NCBI GenBank assembly: GCA_949825045.1
Contig: OX463829.1
Location: 3,472,001 to 3,536,000, forward strand
Length of the DNA stretch: 64,000 bases
Direction: 5' to 3'
Source: Argyresthia goedartella
Lineage: Eukaryota; Arthropoda; Insecta; Lepidoptera; Argyresthiidae
Made by a program: the position numbers and the translations under genes. Positions within the stretch are counted from its first letter, which is position 1. The number at the start of each line of letters is the position of its first letter. Positions 22,429 to 31,962 of the stretch are shown piece after piece. The notes beneath the pieces were generated by a model, which saw only the letters and a program-made list of their open reading frames with translations, was not told the DNA's origin and did no database searches.

Positions 22429-23176
22429 TGTAACGTACTACCTCCTTGACCATATTGGCTACTGGCGGATTAGCCAGTTAAAAACTAAAACTATAAAAAT
22501 TCGGAAATTCGGGTCTGGAATCTCGTCTGGCAGCTGATTGTTTTTTTTGAGGCAGACATTGTTTGAGCTCTGTAACGTGAGGTTGTATCTTCTGCATCAA
22601 TAATTTTTAAGTCACACCTTTAGTTGCGGCGATGGGCTAGTACTGTAATGGAGCTGAATGTTTAGTTGCTGTAAAGTGCAGTAGTTGATTTGAAACTTCC
22701 CTACTATCCCCAATCCATGGGTAAGCATTGGTTCGTAGTTAGTCTTTCTTATTTTCGTGTATTTTATACTCTCTATGTATTTCCCTTTTCTATACAGTGT
22801 CTATTGGACTGCGGCACTCTTAGATCCTAATTACCCTAGGGCCCTCGTCGGAAGTCTCCGTGTGGGGAGCCGTCGCCTGATAGCTGGGCGCTGTAGCGCT
22901 TTTGTATTCCTATCATTCACACTGGTGTCTTTCCAGGGTTCCACGCCGAGGAGTAATATCCTTCTGGCACTAACCGCATAATCACTTGTTGACGTCTAGA
23001 GAAGTGGACCAGTTGGATGGAGTCTACCAAGGAGCTGAAATCTACAAATTCCCGGCGAGTCCCTATCCAGCGTTTCAACTATATCACCAATATTCGACTC
23101 ACGACCCTGTGATTAATAAACGTATCTTGAGCCTGCCAACAATCTATTTTGGTCAGGTTAGAGTCTCACTGTTTCA
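22429..23176 (+). repeat. LTR-like region of unit 2 with extra intron-like segment
   Basis: Same start and end as unit 1. The extra 22721-22936 segment begins GTAAGC and ends TCTTTCCAG. One copy only of the 51-bp unit. Confidence 0.5.
22721..22936 (+). other. Candidate spliceosomal intron in LTR-like unit 2
   Basis: Starts GTAAGC, ends TTTCCAG, and its exact removal gives the unit 1 sequence at this point with one base difference (CCATGG-GGTTCC against CCATAGGGTTCC). Confidence 0.5.
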
Positions 23177-23823
23177 ATGGCGCCCGGATTCAGGGAATAT
23201 TGGTGATAGAGTTTTATGTCTGGTCAGAGTAGTTAGGCCATAAGAGCGCCGTAGAACGCTAGATTTCTTTCGTAGCTTGTATATTTTGTTGTGTTTATTT
23301 TTGTCTGACAGGAGTATATTTGATCGTTTATCTGGGTACCTACCTCATTTCTACATTATTTATGGTCGCAGTCTGACGGCCGTTATCATATTATAATTGT
23401 TGATAAATATTTTCCTCCAAATTCTCAGTACGATAAATAAATTAATAAATTGTGAAGATTTTAGTAGGGAAACTTTTCGGACTATTAAATAATAAATAAG
23501 GTTAGTGTTTAACGGCCGATTTCTCGTACATTTAATCTGTTGTTGATCTTGTGAGCGTTATTCTATTTATTTTATTCTAAATAATAACATTGCTATTTCT
23601 AATCTTTAAGGGACGGTCTGTTTGTTAGTTTTTAACTAAATACTAACTCTTTAGCGCTTGTACTTGTGCCGAGCGATCTGTGTCTGTCTGAGAGCACCTT
23701 CTGTCTGAAGATAGGCTGCGACAGCGTTCTGTCTTATTCAATAGTAGTTAACGATTCCTTTATGTATGTAATAAGTATTTTGACCCTTGTATTCTAAAAA
23801 CCATCTATATCTACAGCTATGTT

Positions 23824-24890
23824 ATTGAACTATGCACTCAGGCTAACGAAACTTTGCTCATTGAAACCGGAAGTGGATAGAAATTAAGTAACTTATTGAC
23901 AGAAATAAAATGCCAAATATGATAAAAAAAACTTAATATTATTCATTATAATTCGGATAAGCAATTTATTAATCGTTGACAAATAACTCAGCCCAAAACT
24001 GAATACCTGCAATTAAAGATCTAGTTTTCACCGATAAACAAATAAAACAAAATGGCCATACCAATAATTTCTTGCATGGCTACTTTACATTCTTTTCATT
24101 CTTAAAAACGGTATGTTTCATTATGCATTGTTAATGCGGCAATAGAAATAGTCCGTCTGTGAAAATTTCAGCTCTCTACCTATTTTGGTTGATCCGGTAG
24201 AGCCCGGTGACAGATGGACGGAAGGACAGCGGAGGCTTAGTGATAGGGTCCCGTTTAGCATCCCTCGGGTAAAGAACCCCAAAAAGAAGAGTTACATGAA
24301 AAGAGATTAAAAAGGCGAGCTTATCTTTAATAAGGTAGGTTAAGATGGGAAAGGTTTTTTGCTGAATAGGGGTATAGACCTATGAGAACGCCAATATAAC
24401 GAAATTAACTAGTATAAATAGATAAAATATATATATTAATAGATATAATTAATAATAAAATGATATTATTAAAAATATTCTGGGCACAAGTGCTTTCGAA
24501 ATTTGAATGTCATAATGTGTAGAAAAATTACACATTATGGTCATAATGTGTAATTTTTCAGATAAGAAATGAGTTTTTACCAAGAAGCTCAACATTATGC
24601 TGATCGTAACGTGCGGTTTTTGTACGCAGTAAAGAGGGTTTATGATACGTGTGTAGATATGTCGCCACGGCATTACAGACACAAATTATAGATGGTCAAA
24701 TTACCATAAAATGTATACTTTCAGAGATATTGCGACTTAAAGTTATATATTTTTTAATTGTTTAACCTGCAATTCCAGGCTATTTTAATTACATTTTGCT
24801 GTTAGCGTGTGATACTTTCCTTAAGCTTCGACAGAAAAATAACGATAAAATACAAGAACTTAACAAAACAAGTAACGCGAACAAATTGAG
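23824..24890. other. Non-coding spacer with dispersed repeat and a palindrome
   Basis: Contains a copy of the moth-type dispersed repeat at about 24175-24275 and a perfect 17-bp inverted repeat at 24523-24558. No ORF supported. Confidence 0.5.
24523..24558. repeat. Perfect inverted repeat, 17-bp arms, 2-base loop
   Basis: AAAAATTACACATTATG at 24523-24539 pairs with 24542-24558. A third partial copy of the word (CATAATGTGTA) precedes it at 24511. Confidence 0.85.
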
Positions 24891-25055
24891 AATTACACAT
24901 CAAGCTTCGTTCTTCGATATTAGCATAGGTACACATGTAGTTTCACTCAAGGCTAGCCATTTCACGCACTATATTTGGAGAAAAATATAAAGGTTCTAAC
25001 GTAAGGTAGACCAAAAAATTCACAGCTCGCCCTTCCCTTGCCATTTGCTTTCATT
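24891..25055 (+). repeat. Left inverted terminal repeat of the DIRS-like element
   Basis: Arm 24917-25055 pairs with 29693-29831 (one mismatch, CACGCAC against CGCGCAC). The outer 26 bases (24891-24916) pair only with the ICR, as in DIRS1-type ends. Confidence 0.9.
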
Positions 25056-25131
25056 CATTCACGTTTTAGTGCTTCGCTGTTTCGCGCGCTCGGTATTTTT
25101 CTATTGTTGATTAAATAAAAATACCAATAAA

Positions 25132-25276
25132 ATGCCGAAAAGGAAAAGTGACAGTGATGACTACGACTATTTAGTGAAGAAACTTAAAAAATTAGAAAGA
25201 AAAGTGAAACATCGACGTCGCCGTAGACATTCTTCGAGGTCGGATGACGAAAATTATTCGCCTCATAACTGACTAG
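25132..25276 (+). pseudogene. DIRS gag, first exon (N-terminus)
   Basis: ATG at 25132 encodes MPKRKSDSDDYDYLVKKL, a basic KHRRRRRHSSRS stretch and DDENYSPHN, then TGA at 25270-25272. Directly after comes a strong donor, GTGAGT, at 25277. Joining to the acceptor at 25589 would continue the gag frame in phase if the TGA were a sense codon, so the stop is probably a point mutation. DIRS gag proteins often begin with a short basic region. Confidence 0.6.
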
Positions 25277-25589
25277 GTGAGTCATTCAACAAATAACACT
25301 TGTTGCTTGAACCTAAGGAACAGATTTGACTGTTTTTTCTTATCATTGTACATAACGGTGTTTTATCTGAACAAAACGATTGGAAAATCGGACTGTCCAC
25401 CTAGGGGCTTTCCACTTCCTAATAAAATACATGCTGACAGGGTCTACCGTTTGGGTATTTCCATAGCAATGTATATGTAGACAGAAAAAATGTAAAACTG
25501 TCTCATTGAAAAAACTGGGTTTGCGTGTTTCTCGCTTTGGAGTCTCACATACCACCCACATTTGAGCAAAATACGTATTTTGCCTGCAG
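25277..25589 (+). other. Candidate intron in DIRS gag
   Basis: 313 bases, GTGAGT at the start and TTTTGCCTGCAG at the end. It has no gag-like reading, while the sequence on both sides does, in compatible phase. Confidence 0.5.
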
Positions 25590-26721
25590 AGAGCGTCTCC
25601 ATCGCCGTCAGGGACGAAGATGCTGACTTACCTCGTTGCTCATACTGGAATATCCCTCCAGACTCGGAGTCTGCTGAAAATAGCAATGATGCCGCACATA
25701 GCACTGATGTGGTACCTACCGATCTGCCTCGTACCACTATTACCATGACTTCCGCCGCCACCGCCGCCGCCGCTACCAACGCTGTCACCGCCGTCGATTC
25801 TGCCACCACCGCCACTACTGCAGCTGCTGTTGTGCCGCCACCCTCTTCAGCTGATGTACTCCACGGGATGTCACTGGATGAACCAATACCCGAACTGGAC
25901 CCAGAATTATTGCAAATATTAGGCGAAGACCCTACTCTTACAAAAGAGTACAGTTCTGAGTAGAGTACATCCAAAAGGATCTAGCTATCAGACTGAACTA
26001 TATTGTCACAACCGGTCTTTCTAAAGAAAACCGCAAGGAACTGAAGGATAAATATCTTATCCCTGCAAACTGCAGACTTTTTAAAGCGCCAGTTTTGAAT
26101 CCTGAAATTCGCGCCTCCTTGATTGAAGGCCAAGTAAAACGGGACAAGGGCATTGAACTCAAACAATCTATGACTTCATGCGCTCTATCGCCGCTCAGTG
26201 CTGCAATCACGCTGCTTCTGGCGTCAAACCAAAAGGACCCTGAGATGTTAAAACTATTAATGGACACCGTCCGTATCCTAGCAGATTTACATCACTCTGA
26301 CTCGATCCTCAGAAGATTCTTCATACTTTCAACAGTAAAAAAGGACTTAAAAGATCAGCTAGAAAAAACCAAAATAGATGAAACACTATTTGCTAATCTC
26401 ACTGAGACCTTAAAGACAGCAAAAACCATATCTAAATCAGGAGCAGACTTGAGATTGGACTCAAATATCAGGCAGACTCAAACTTCATCAAGAGTCCCTA
26501 GCAGGCCTTTAAACTACAGAGGGCCTCCTGCGAGCCGCAGGCCTCAGACGATGGCGAGCGGGGCGGGGGGCGCGAGGTATGCGCGAGCGGTGCCCCCCCC
26601 GCCCGCGCCGGTTGCTCCAGCGCAGAGGCAGCCGCAGCCGCAGACTCAGACGACGACGCAGAGGCACCCTGCCGCCTACAGGACATTCGCACGTCAGCCA
26701 CAACAACGCTACAGGCGTTAG
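25590..26721 (+). pseudogene. DIRS gag, main part
   Basis: Residues ESVSIAVRDEDADL, an Ala/Thr-rich tract (TSAATAAAATNAVTAVDS) and PELLQILGEDPTLTKEYSSE, then a stop at 25961-25963. Reading resumes one frame over: EYIQKDLAIRLNYIVTTGLS, KYLIPANCRLFKAPVLNPEI, LSPLSAAITLLLASNQKDP and a G+C-rich Pro/Arg/Gln tail ending QQRYRR. One missing base near 25960 explains the break. The core matches the DIRS-type capsid-like region; it is recognised by order and context, not by a search. Confidence 0.7.
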
Positions 26722-28402
26722 ATACGGTAAAACCTGCAGGCAGACTTTCTCATTTTCATAAACAATGGACTTTGCTTACCAATAACCCAGTCATACTATC
26801 CTGGATTACAGGTTATGAAATTGTATTGTCTAGTTCGGTTACTCAATTTACTATTCCAGTAGAACCAACGTATTCGCAGTTTGAATGCAATGCTTATAAA
26901 GAATGCATAAAAAACCTTCTCACCATTGGGGCTATCTCACCTTGTGAACATTGTGAAGGGCAATACATTTCAACCACCTTTCTTATCCCGAAACCTGACG
27001 GTCAACAACGATTTATATTAAATCTTAAACAACTTAATAAACACATAACGACGCAGCATTTTAAACTTGAAGACTTGCGAACGTCTTTGAAACTTATATC
27101 ACAAGATTGCTACATGGCGACTATAGATTTAAAGGATGCATATTTCTTGGTAAACATTCATCAAAATTCTCGAAAGTATTTGCGTTTTTACTGGTCTGGC
27201 CAATTATATCAATTTAATGTATTACCTTTTGGTTTAAATACTGCGCCGTTTGTTTTCACAAAAATACTTAAACCAGTTGCTAAACTTCTCCGTTCCATGG
27301 GATATTTATCTACATTTTATTTAGATGACATACATTTGGTAGGTCACTCTTATAAAGAGTGTTTAGATAACATGAAACATACAAAATGTCTATTACAATC
27401 TCTTGGGTTTATTATAAATACGGTAAAGAGCGATGTAAATATCTAAACCTAAAAGACGACGAAAACTACGATAAATTTATGACGATACCTAAATCTTTAA
27501 ACCCCACATTTAACTGGTGGTTAGATAATATTGATAATGCTGTATGCAAAATAAAAAGTGATGAATATGCCATTGAGATATACACTGATGCCTCAACAAC
27601 GGGATGGGGGGCCGCGTGTGGGGGCAATACGGCCAATGGTCCTTGGGATGAGCACGAACGATTCCTACATATTAATTACCTTGAGATATTGGCAGCATTC
27701 CTAGGTCTTAAAGTATTTGCTCAAAACTTGTATAGCTGCCAGATATTATTGCGTGTTGATAACACAACCGCAATATCTTATATCAATAGAATGGGCGGAG
27801 TGCAGTTCCCGCACTTGACTTATATTACAAAACAGCTTTGGCAGTGGTGTGAAACCCATCGCACTACTGTTTGTGTCGATTACATTAAATCATCTGATAA
27901 TATAGTCGCAGATGCGGAATCCAGAAAGTCACACCCCGACATTGAGTGGGAAATTTCCAATCAGGCCTTTAACACAATAACAAATCACTTTGGTATTCCT
28001 AGTATTGATCTCTTTGCTAGTCGAATCAATCATAAATGTAATAAATATGTTTCATGGCATAGAGATCCAGATGCATATGCAATCAATGCTTTTACGCTGC
28101 CGTGGACCAACTTATTTTTTTATGCATTCCCTCCATTATCAGTTATCTTAAAAACTTTACACAAAATAATTAATGTCCGAGCAACAGGCATTGTTGTTGT
28201 ACCAAAATGGCCAACACAGCCTTGGTACCCACTTTTTAAAAGCCTTCTCACGTCAAAACCCTTAGCTATACATTCAAGGGATGATCTTATTATTTCTCAT
28301 TGTAGCGATCGGGCACTACACCGGCGGATTACCCTGGTTGTCGGGCTGTTGTCCGGACAGCGCTCTTACGAAAAGGAGTCCCATCATCCGCTATCCCAAT
28401 AA
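26690..28402 (+). pseudogene. DIRS reverse transcriptase-RNase H polyprotein, one break
   Basis: Begins in a frame overlapping the gag end (TTLQALDTVKPAGRLSHFHK, then WTLLTNNPVILSWITGY). RT blocks: STTFLIPKPDGQQRFILNLK, ATIDLKDAYFLVNIH, LPFGLNTAPFVFTKILKP and catalytic FYLDDIHLVG. The frame stops at 27446 after FIINTVKSDVNI; the next frame starts KERCKYLNLKDDENYDKF. The connection region is much shorter than expected, implying an internal deletion with frameshift. RNase H: IEIYTDASTTGWGAACGG, HINYLEILAAFLGLKVF, LLRVDNTTAISYINRMGG and DNIVADAESR. It ends with IDLFASRINHKCNKYVSW, found in DIRS RH tails. No methyltransferase-like domain was seen. Confidence 0.85.
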
Positions 28403-29316
28403 TGGTGGCATCCCTTGCAGACAACACAGTTAAACAATACGACACTAGTCTTAGAAAATGGTTTACTCATTGTCATGTTAGCGGAATCGATCCCTACAAT
28501 ACCTCCATAACAGATGTTCTACTTTTTTTAACACAGATCTTTGATACAGGTGCTCGCTATGGCACACTTAACAGTTGTCGGTCTGCTTTGTCGTTGTTAT
28601 TGGGTCAAGAAAAAATTAATATTAATTTTATTTCGAGATATGTACTTTAAAGGTATTTTTCGTTTACGGCCTCCACTACCGAAGTATAATTTAACCTGGA
28701 ATATTGATCTGGTGCTAAATTATTTATCAAATTGGTATCCAAATGAGGATTTAGGTCTTGAGAAAATTTCTAAGAAATTAGTCACAATATTGGCACTTGT
28801 AACAGCACATAGGGCTCAAACTTTGTCTAAAATTAAAATTAGTAACATAGTCACCTCAGAATCAGGAACGATTATTAAGATACCCGATCTTATTAAAACT
28901 TCTCGTCTCGGATCTCTCCAACCTCTGCTTTCATTACCATTTTTCGAACAGAAGCCGCAAATTTGCCTGCCAGGACACTCCATACATATCTAGATCAGAC
29001 AAGACAACTACGCCAAAGTCAGCAATCGTTGTTTATATCAATTAAAAAACCATATCGAGAAGTAACGTCACAAACGTTAGGCAGGTGGGTAAAGGATACG
29101 TTAAAAAAGTGTGGCATAAACACAGAAGTATTCACTGCACACAGTACTAGACATGCAGCCACGTCTAAGGCATACAAATCAGGAATTAGTTTAGACACTA
29201 TAAGAAAATCGGCAGGTTGGAGTGCAACCTCCGCTGTTTTTGCTAAACATTATAATAAGGTTATTACAGATAACATGATTACCAGTGATGAATTCGCCAG
29301 AAATATATTGAACTAA
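28402..29316 (+). pseudogene. DIRS tyrosine recombinase, two frameshifts
   Basis: ATG at 28402 overlaps the RNase H stop as TAATG. N-terminal SAM-like domain: SLADNTVKQYDTSLRKWFTH, SITDVLLFLTQIFDTG, LNSCRSALSLLL. A frameshift near 28645 leads to GIFRLRPPLPKYNLTWNIDL and LALVTAHRAQTLSKIKISNI, where Arg is a likely catalytic residue. A second near 28970 leads to VFTAHSTRHAATSKAYKSG with the H-x-x-R pair, and SAGWSATSAVFAKHYNKV with the nucleophile Tyr. This enzyme would integrate circular DNA without target duplication. Confidence 0.85.
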
Positions 29317-29497
29317 TAATTTATCAATGTTTTAATTATAAAACTTACAAACATAAATTTGTATTTAAGTACTTGTTTAGTAAATTAAACCTCAGTAATT
29401 TAATATTTTGATCACATTTTTTTATATTATTTATACTACCAAACATAAACGATCTACATATTGAATTAGTTGATATTTCACGACTATCTCTCAACAT

Positions 29498-29622
29498 CTA
29501 CATGTGTACCTATGCTAATATCGAAGAACAAAGCTTGATGTGTAATTGATGATTAAACGAACTTACCTGAAGTGAAGTTCGATCCCAATTACACGAAGAG
29601 CTTCGTTCGAAGATATTAGCAT
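29498..29622 (+). repeat. Internal complementary region (ICR) of the DIRS-like element
   Basis: First about 50 bases are the reverse complement of the element's left end; the remainder is the reverse complement of its right end. The two halves meet near ATTGATGATTAAAC, which places the circle junction. Confidence 0.88.
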
Positions 29623-29692
29623 CCCTCCCGCCCTCGCTGTAAGCTGTACCCTATCCGTGAAATATCAAAAAGCTCAGCACATCTCCGAAATA

Positions 29693-29898
29693 AATGAAAG
29701 CAAATGGCAAGGGAAGGGCGAGCTGTGAATTTTTTGGTCTACCTTACGTTAGAACCTTTATATTTTTCTCCAAATATAGTGCGCGAAATGGCTAGCCTTG
29801 AGTGAAACTACATGTGTACCTATGCTAATATCTTCGAACGAAGCTCTTCGTGTAATTGGGATCGAACTTCACTTCAGGTAAGTTCGTTTAATCATCAA
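29693..29898 (+). repeat. Right inverted terminal repeat of the DIRS-like element
   Basis: Inner 139 bases mirror the left arm. The outer part (29822-29898) mirrors the right half of the ICR. Confidence 0.9.
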
Positions 29899-30308
29899 GA
29901 AACGTGGAAGAAACACTTGTGCTTCCATGAATCGAGAGTAGCAAACTGATTTGAATGGATAAGTAGGCGCGGAGATGGGTGTTAAGTGTGATGCGTGGGG
30001 GGTAGAGCACGGAATGGTACCAAATTGACCTTCAGATAATGAAGTTACTCCAAAAATACAACAAAGTTTACGAAATAAATGATGTTATGGTCTGTTAGGA
30101 TATAAGTATCTACTTAAATAAATAAAAATATCTGGGTTTATCTGCTCCTTTACTATAACTTTTGCTTTATAATAATGTTATTTACATTCAAATATCTACA
30201 TTCCGTATCCTGTTTTCTATCGTTATGTAATTACTTTTGACATCATTGATCAAATGGTAAGCTAACAAAGGAGAATTCTTTGAGTAATGTATATGTCACC
30301 GTAAGATT
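29899..30308. other. Non-coding spacer
   Basis: AT-rich; nothing recognised. Confidence 0.4.
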
Positions 30309-30668
30309 GTGAAAACTGTTAGATGATAAACTAACACTATTTTTCTCGTTAGTTGTTCAAGTATCGACAGATAGTAAACTGTAGCGTACTGCTTACTATA
30401 TGACGCGTTAGTTGATAAAGTAACGGTTAAAACCATTAAATGGTAAAGTGGTATAAACTTGAATTGCAAACGAAATACCAGGCCAAACACTGCGGTATCT
30501 TAGGTGAAGATTAGAGGGGGCGAGCGCAGCGAAGCCCCTGAATAGTCTTCATGTAATGTTGACATGTAAGAATAAAAGAAACGTAAACTCTAAACCCTGT
30601 CGGCCTGGTTTACTATCTGTCGATAGTTGATCAACTAACGCGTTAGTTTATCAACTAACGGTTTTGAC
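30309..30668. repeat. Foldback/MITE-like element
   Basis: Left arm 30309-30380 and right arm 30608-30668 pair, sharing GATAAACTAAC, GTTAGTTG and TATCGACAGATAGTAAAC in opposite orientation, with a short insertion in the left arm. It encloses a stem-loop repeat at 30485-30560. No ORF. Confidence 0.6.
30485..30560 (+). repeat. Stem-loop dispersed repeat, copy 2
   Basis: ACTGCGGTATCTTAGGTGAA, then GGGGGCGAGCGCAGCGAAGCCCC-type stem (GGGGC pairs with GCCCC) and GAATAGTCTTC. Same block order as 18490-18575. Confidence 0.6.
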
Positions 30669-31181
30669 TATACACTAGAGTAGACGCCTCAGCTTGATTT
30701 CTTGTAAAACCTATTGAGGGCAGTTGCCCCGAATGCGCTCAGTTAGTGCTGGATGGCTGGACACATTTGAGTGAAAAGTCGGGTGACTCGAAATCATGAT
30801 TTTTCTATTTTCGCTACACAAGACCCCTCAAAAGTTGCGGCATTAGTTGTAGAATACCGTAAAAATAATTAAAATGATATCTTGAGGGTTCGGCATTTTT
30901 TTTATCATTTAATGGAGTTGGCCGGTGAAAGCTAATTACAGGTAGCGCTTTTGCAGCTTGGTTCTTCTCCTGTCAATATCATATTGGTAATTGGCTACCT
31001 TTTGTTGTGGATTTCAGCGCTCGTTTCTTTTTTGCAATCATTCCGTTTTCTTTATCTCTTTTAATTTCTGCCTATGACCTGAAGTGGATTATTGCTGCAC
31101 GATACGGAATATGGCACCGGACATCGATCAACTTTTTGAAAAGACTTTGGGTTCCAAATACCTGACACCGATCTCAGCATC
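30669..31181. other. Non-coding spacer upstream of the SAP ORF
   Basis: No coding signal. Could contain the promoter of the 31182 ORF; no clear TATA box was found. Confidence 0.4.
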
Positions 31182-31481
31182 ATGTATTCCACTTTCAAAT
31201 CAACTGAGTTGAAGGAAGAACTCAAAAAGGGGGGTGCTTCTGTACATGGCAGGAAAGCAGATTTGAAAAGGTATGTTTTAGGTACCCATAAACCTATTTT
31301 TATTATACTTTCGATGTGCATGATGAACGATCACAGAGACATCGAATCTAGTATCTTCCTAAAGTTAACTATTACTGTACAATTTTGTTGCAGATTAAAC
31401 GCTTATGATCGATATTTTAATGCACGAAAGGACCCATCAAATGCAAAGGACGAAGAAGTCCTTATAATTCAAATGCCTTAG
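31182..31481 (+). CDS. Small two-exon SAP-domain protein (possibly the 5' end of a larger gene)
   Basis: Exon 1, 31182-31270, encodes MYSTFKSTELKEELKKGG and ASVHGRKADLK. Exon 2, 31394-31481, encodes RLNAYDRYFNARKDPSNAKD and EEVLIIQMP, then TAG. The 123-base intron begins GTATGT and ends TTGTTGCAG, and phase is kept. Together they give about 58 residues. The first about 40 fit the helix-extended-loop-helix SAP fold, which binds DNA. SAP domains of this style open larger insect proteins with SWIM or YqaJ-type domains, but no such domain follows before the LINE starts at 31695, so this may be a truncated relic. AATAAA occurs at about 31514. Confidence 0.55.
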   Translation: MYSTFKSTELKEELKKGGASVHGRKADLKRYVLGTHKPIFIILSMCMMNDHRDIESSIFLKLTITVQFCCRLNAYDRYFNARKDPSNAKDEEVLIIQMP

Positions 31482-31694
31482 TTGTACCGACACATCAACA
31501 ATATGAACTGTTGAATAAATCTCTATCACAGCTACGACAATTGTAATCGGTATGGACTATCAACGCGATCTGCGGCTGTGGTCACTTCGGTGGTCTGAGC
31601 TGACGTAGGATTGGCATCTTACGAAGATCTAAGTATGTATATATGTATTAAAATAGTACAGTTCCGGTATTTAATGAAGTTTTGGAAATTGAGT

Positions 31695-31722
31695 ATAGTC
31701 AATAGTCAATAGTCAATAGTCA
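31695..31722 (-). repeat. Heptanucleotide 3' tail of the CR1-like LINE
   Basis: Four head-to-tail copies of ATAGTCA on the plus strand at the element's 3' terminus. Confidence 0.85.
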
Positions 31723-31962
31723 AAGTACTTTATTAATGTAGATATTTACATATACTTAGCAAACGTCATTTTTGCCTCTTCTCTACATTGGACCACTGTG
31801 GGAGAAGAAGGGCGTAGAAACTCCCACAGATTGATTTTTAGATCTCTTTTAAAAATAGGTTGTGCTTAACTAATACAAATATGAAAAATTTAATTGTTAT
31901 GATTAATAAGCAGGAATAAATAAATACAAAATTATTAACAGCAAGGTCTGCGTTGAGCCAGA

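Larger units (their letters stand above)
20241..23823. mobile_element. Tandem LTR-like/leader units of a non-coding retroelement (TRIM/LARD-like candidate)
   Basis: Unit 1 spans 20241-22428 and unit 2 spans 22429-23823 (truncated). Both start TGTAACGTACTACCTCC and, after an LTR-sized stretch ending GTTTCA, carry A plus TGGCGCCCGGATT, which resembles a tRNA primer-binding site. Each then has a leader without ORFs. Two LTR-plus-leader units in a row is not a normal LTR-internal-LTR layout; it could come from recombination between copies. Differences: unit 2 has 216 bases (22721-22936) absent from unit 1, and unit 1 has about 315 bases (about 20993-21305) absent from unit 2 between short ATATT repeats. 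Confidence 0.6.
24891..29898 (+). mobile_element. DIRS-like tyrosine-recombinase retrotransposon, structurally complete
   Basis: Order: left inverted terminal repeat, gag, RT-RNase H, tyrosine recombinase, internal complementary region (ICR, 29498-29622), right inverted terminal repeat. The arms 24917-25055 and 29693-29831 match over 139 bases with one difference. The ICR is the reverse complement of the left end (24891 on) joined to that of the right end (about 29822-29898), the layout expected if a circular DNA intermediate is made as proposed for DIRS1. Ends were set from the ICR. The termini look young, but gag has a stop and a frameshift, RT-RH has one break and YR two, so this copy is not autonomous. 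Confidence 0.9.

Noticed and set aside
25444..25974. Long minus-strand frame opposite DIRS gag
   Set aside because: Antisense of the Ala/Thr-rich gag tract; no motifs.
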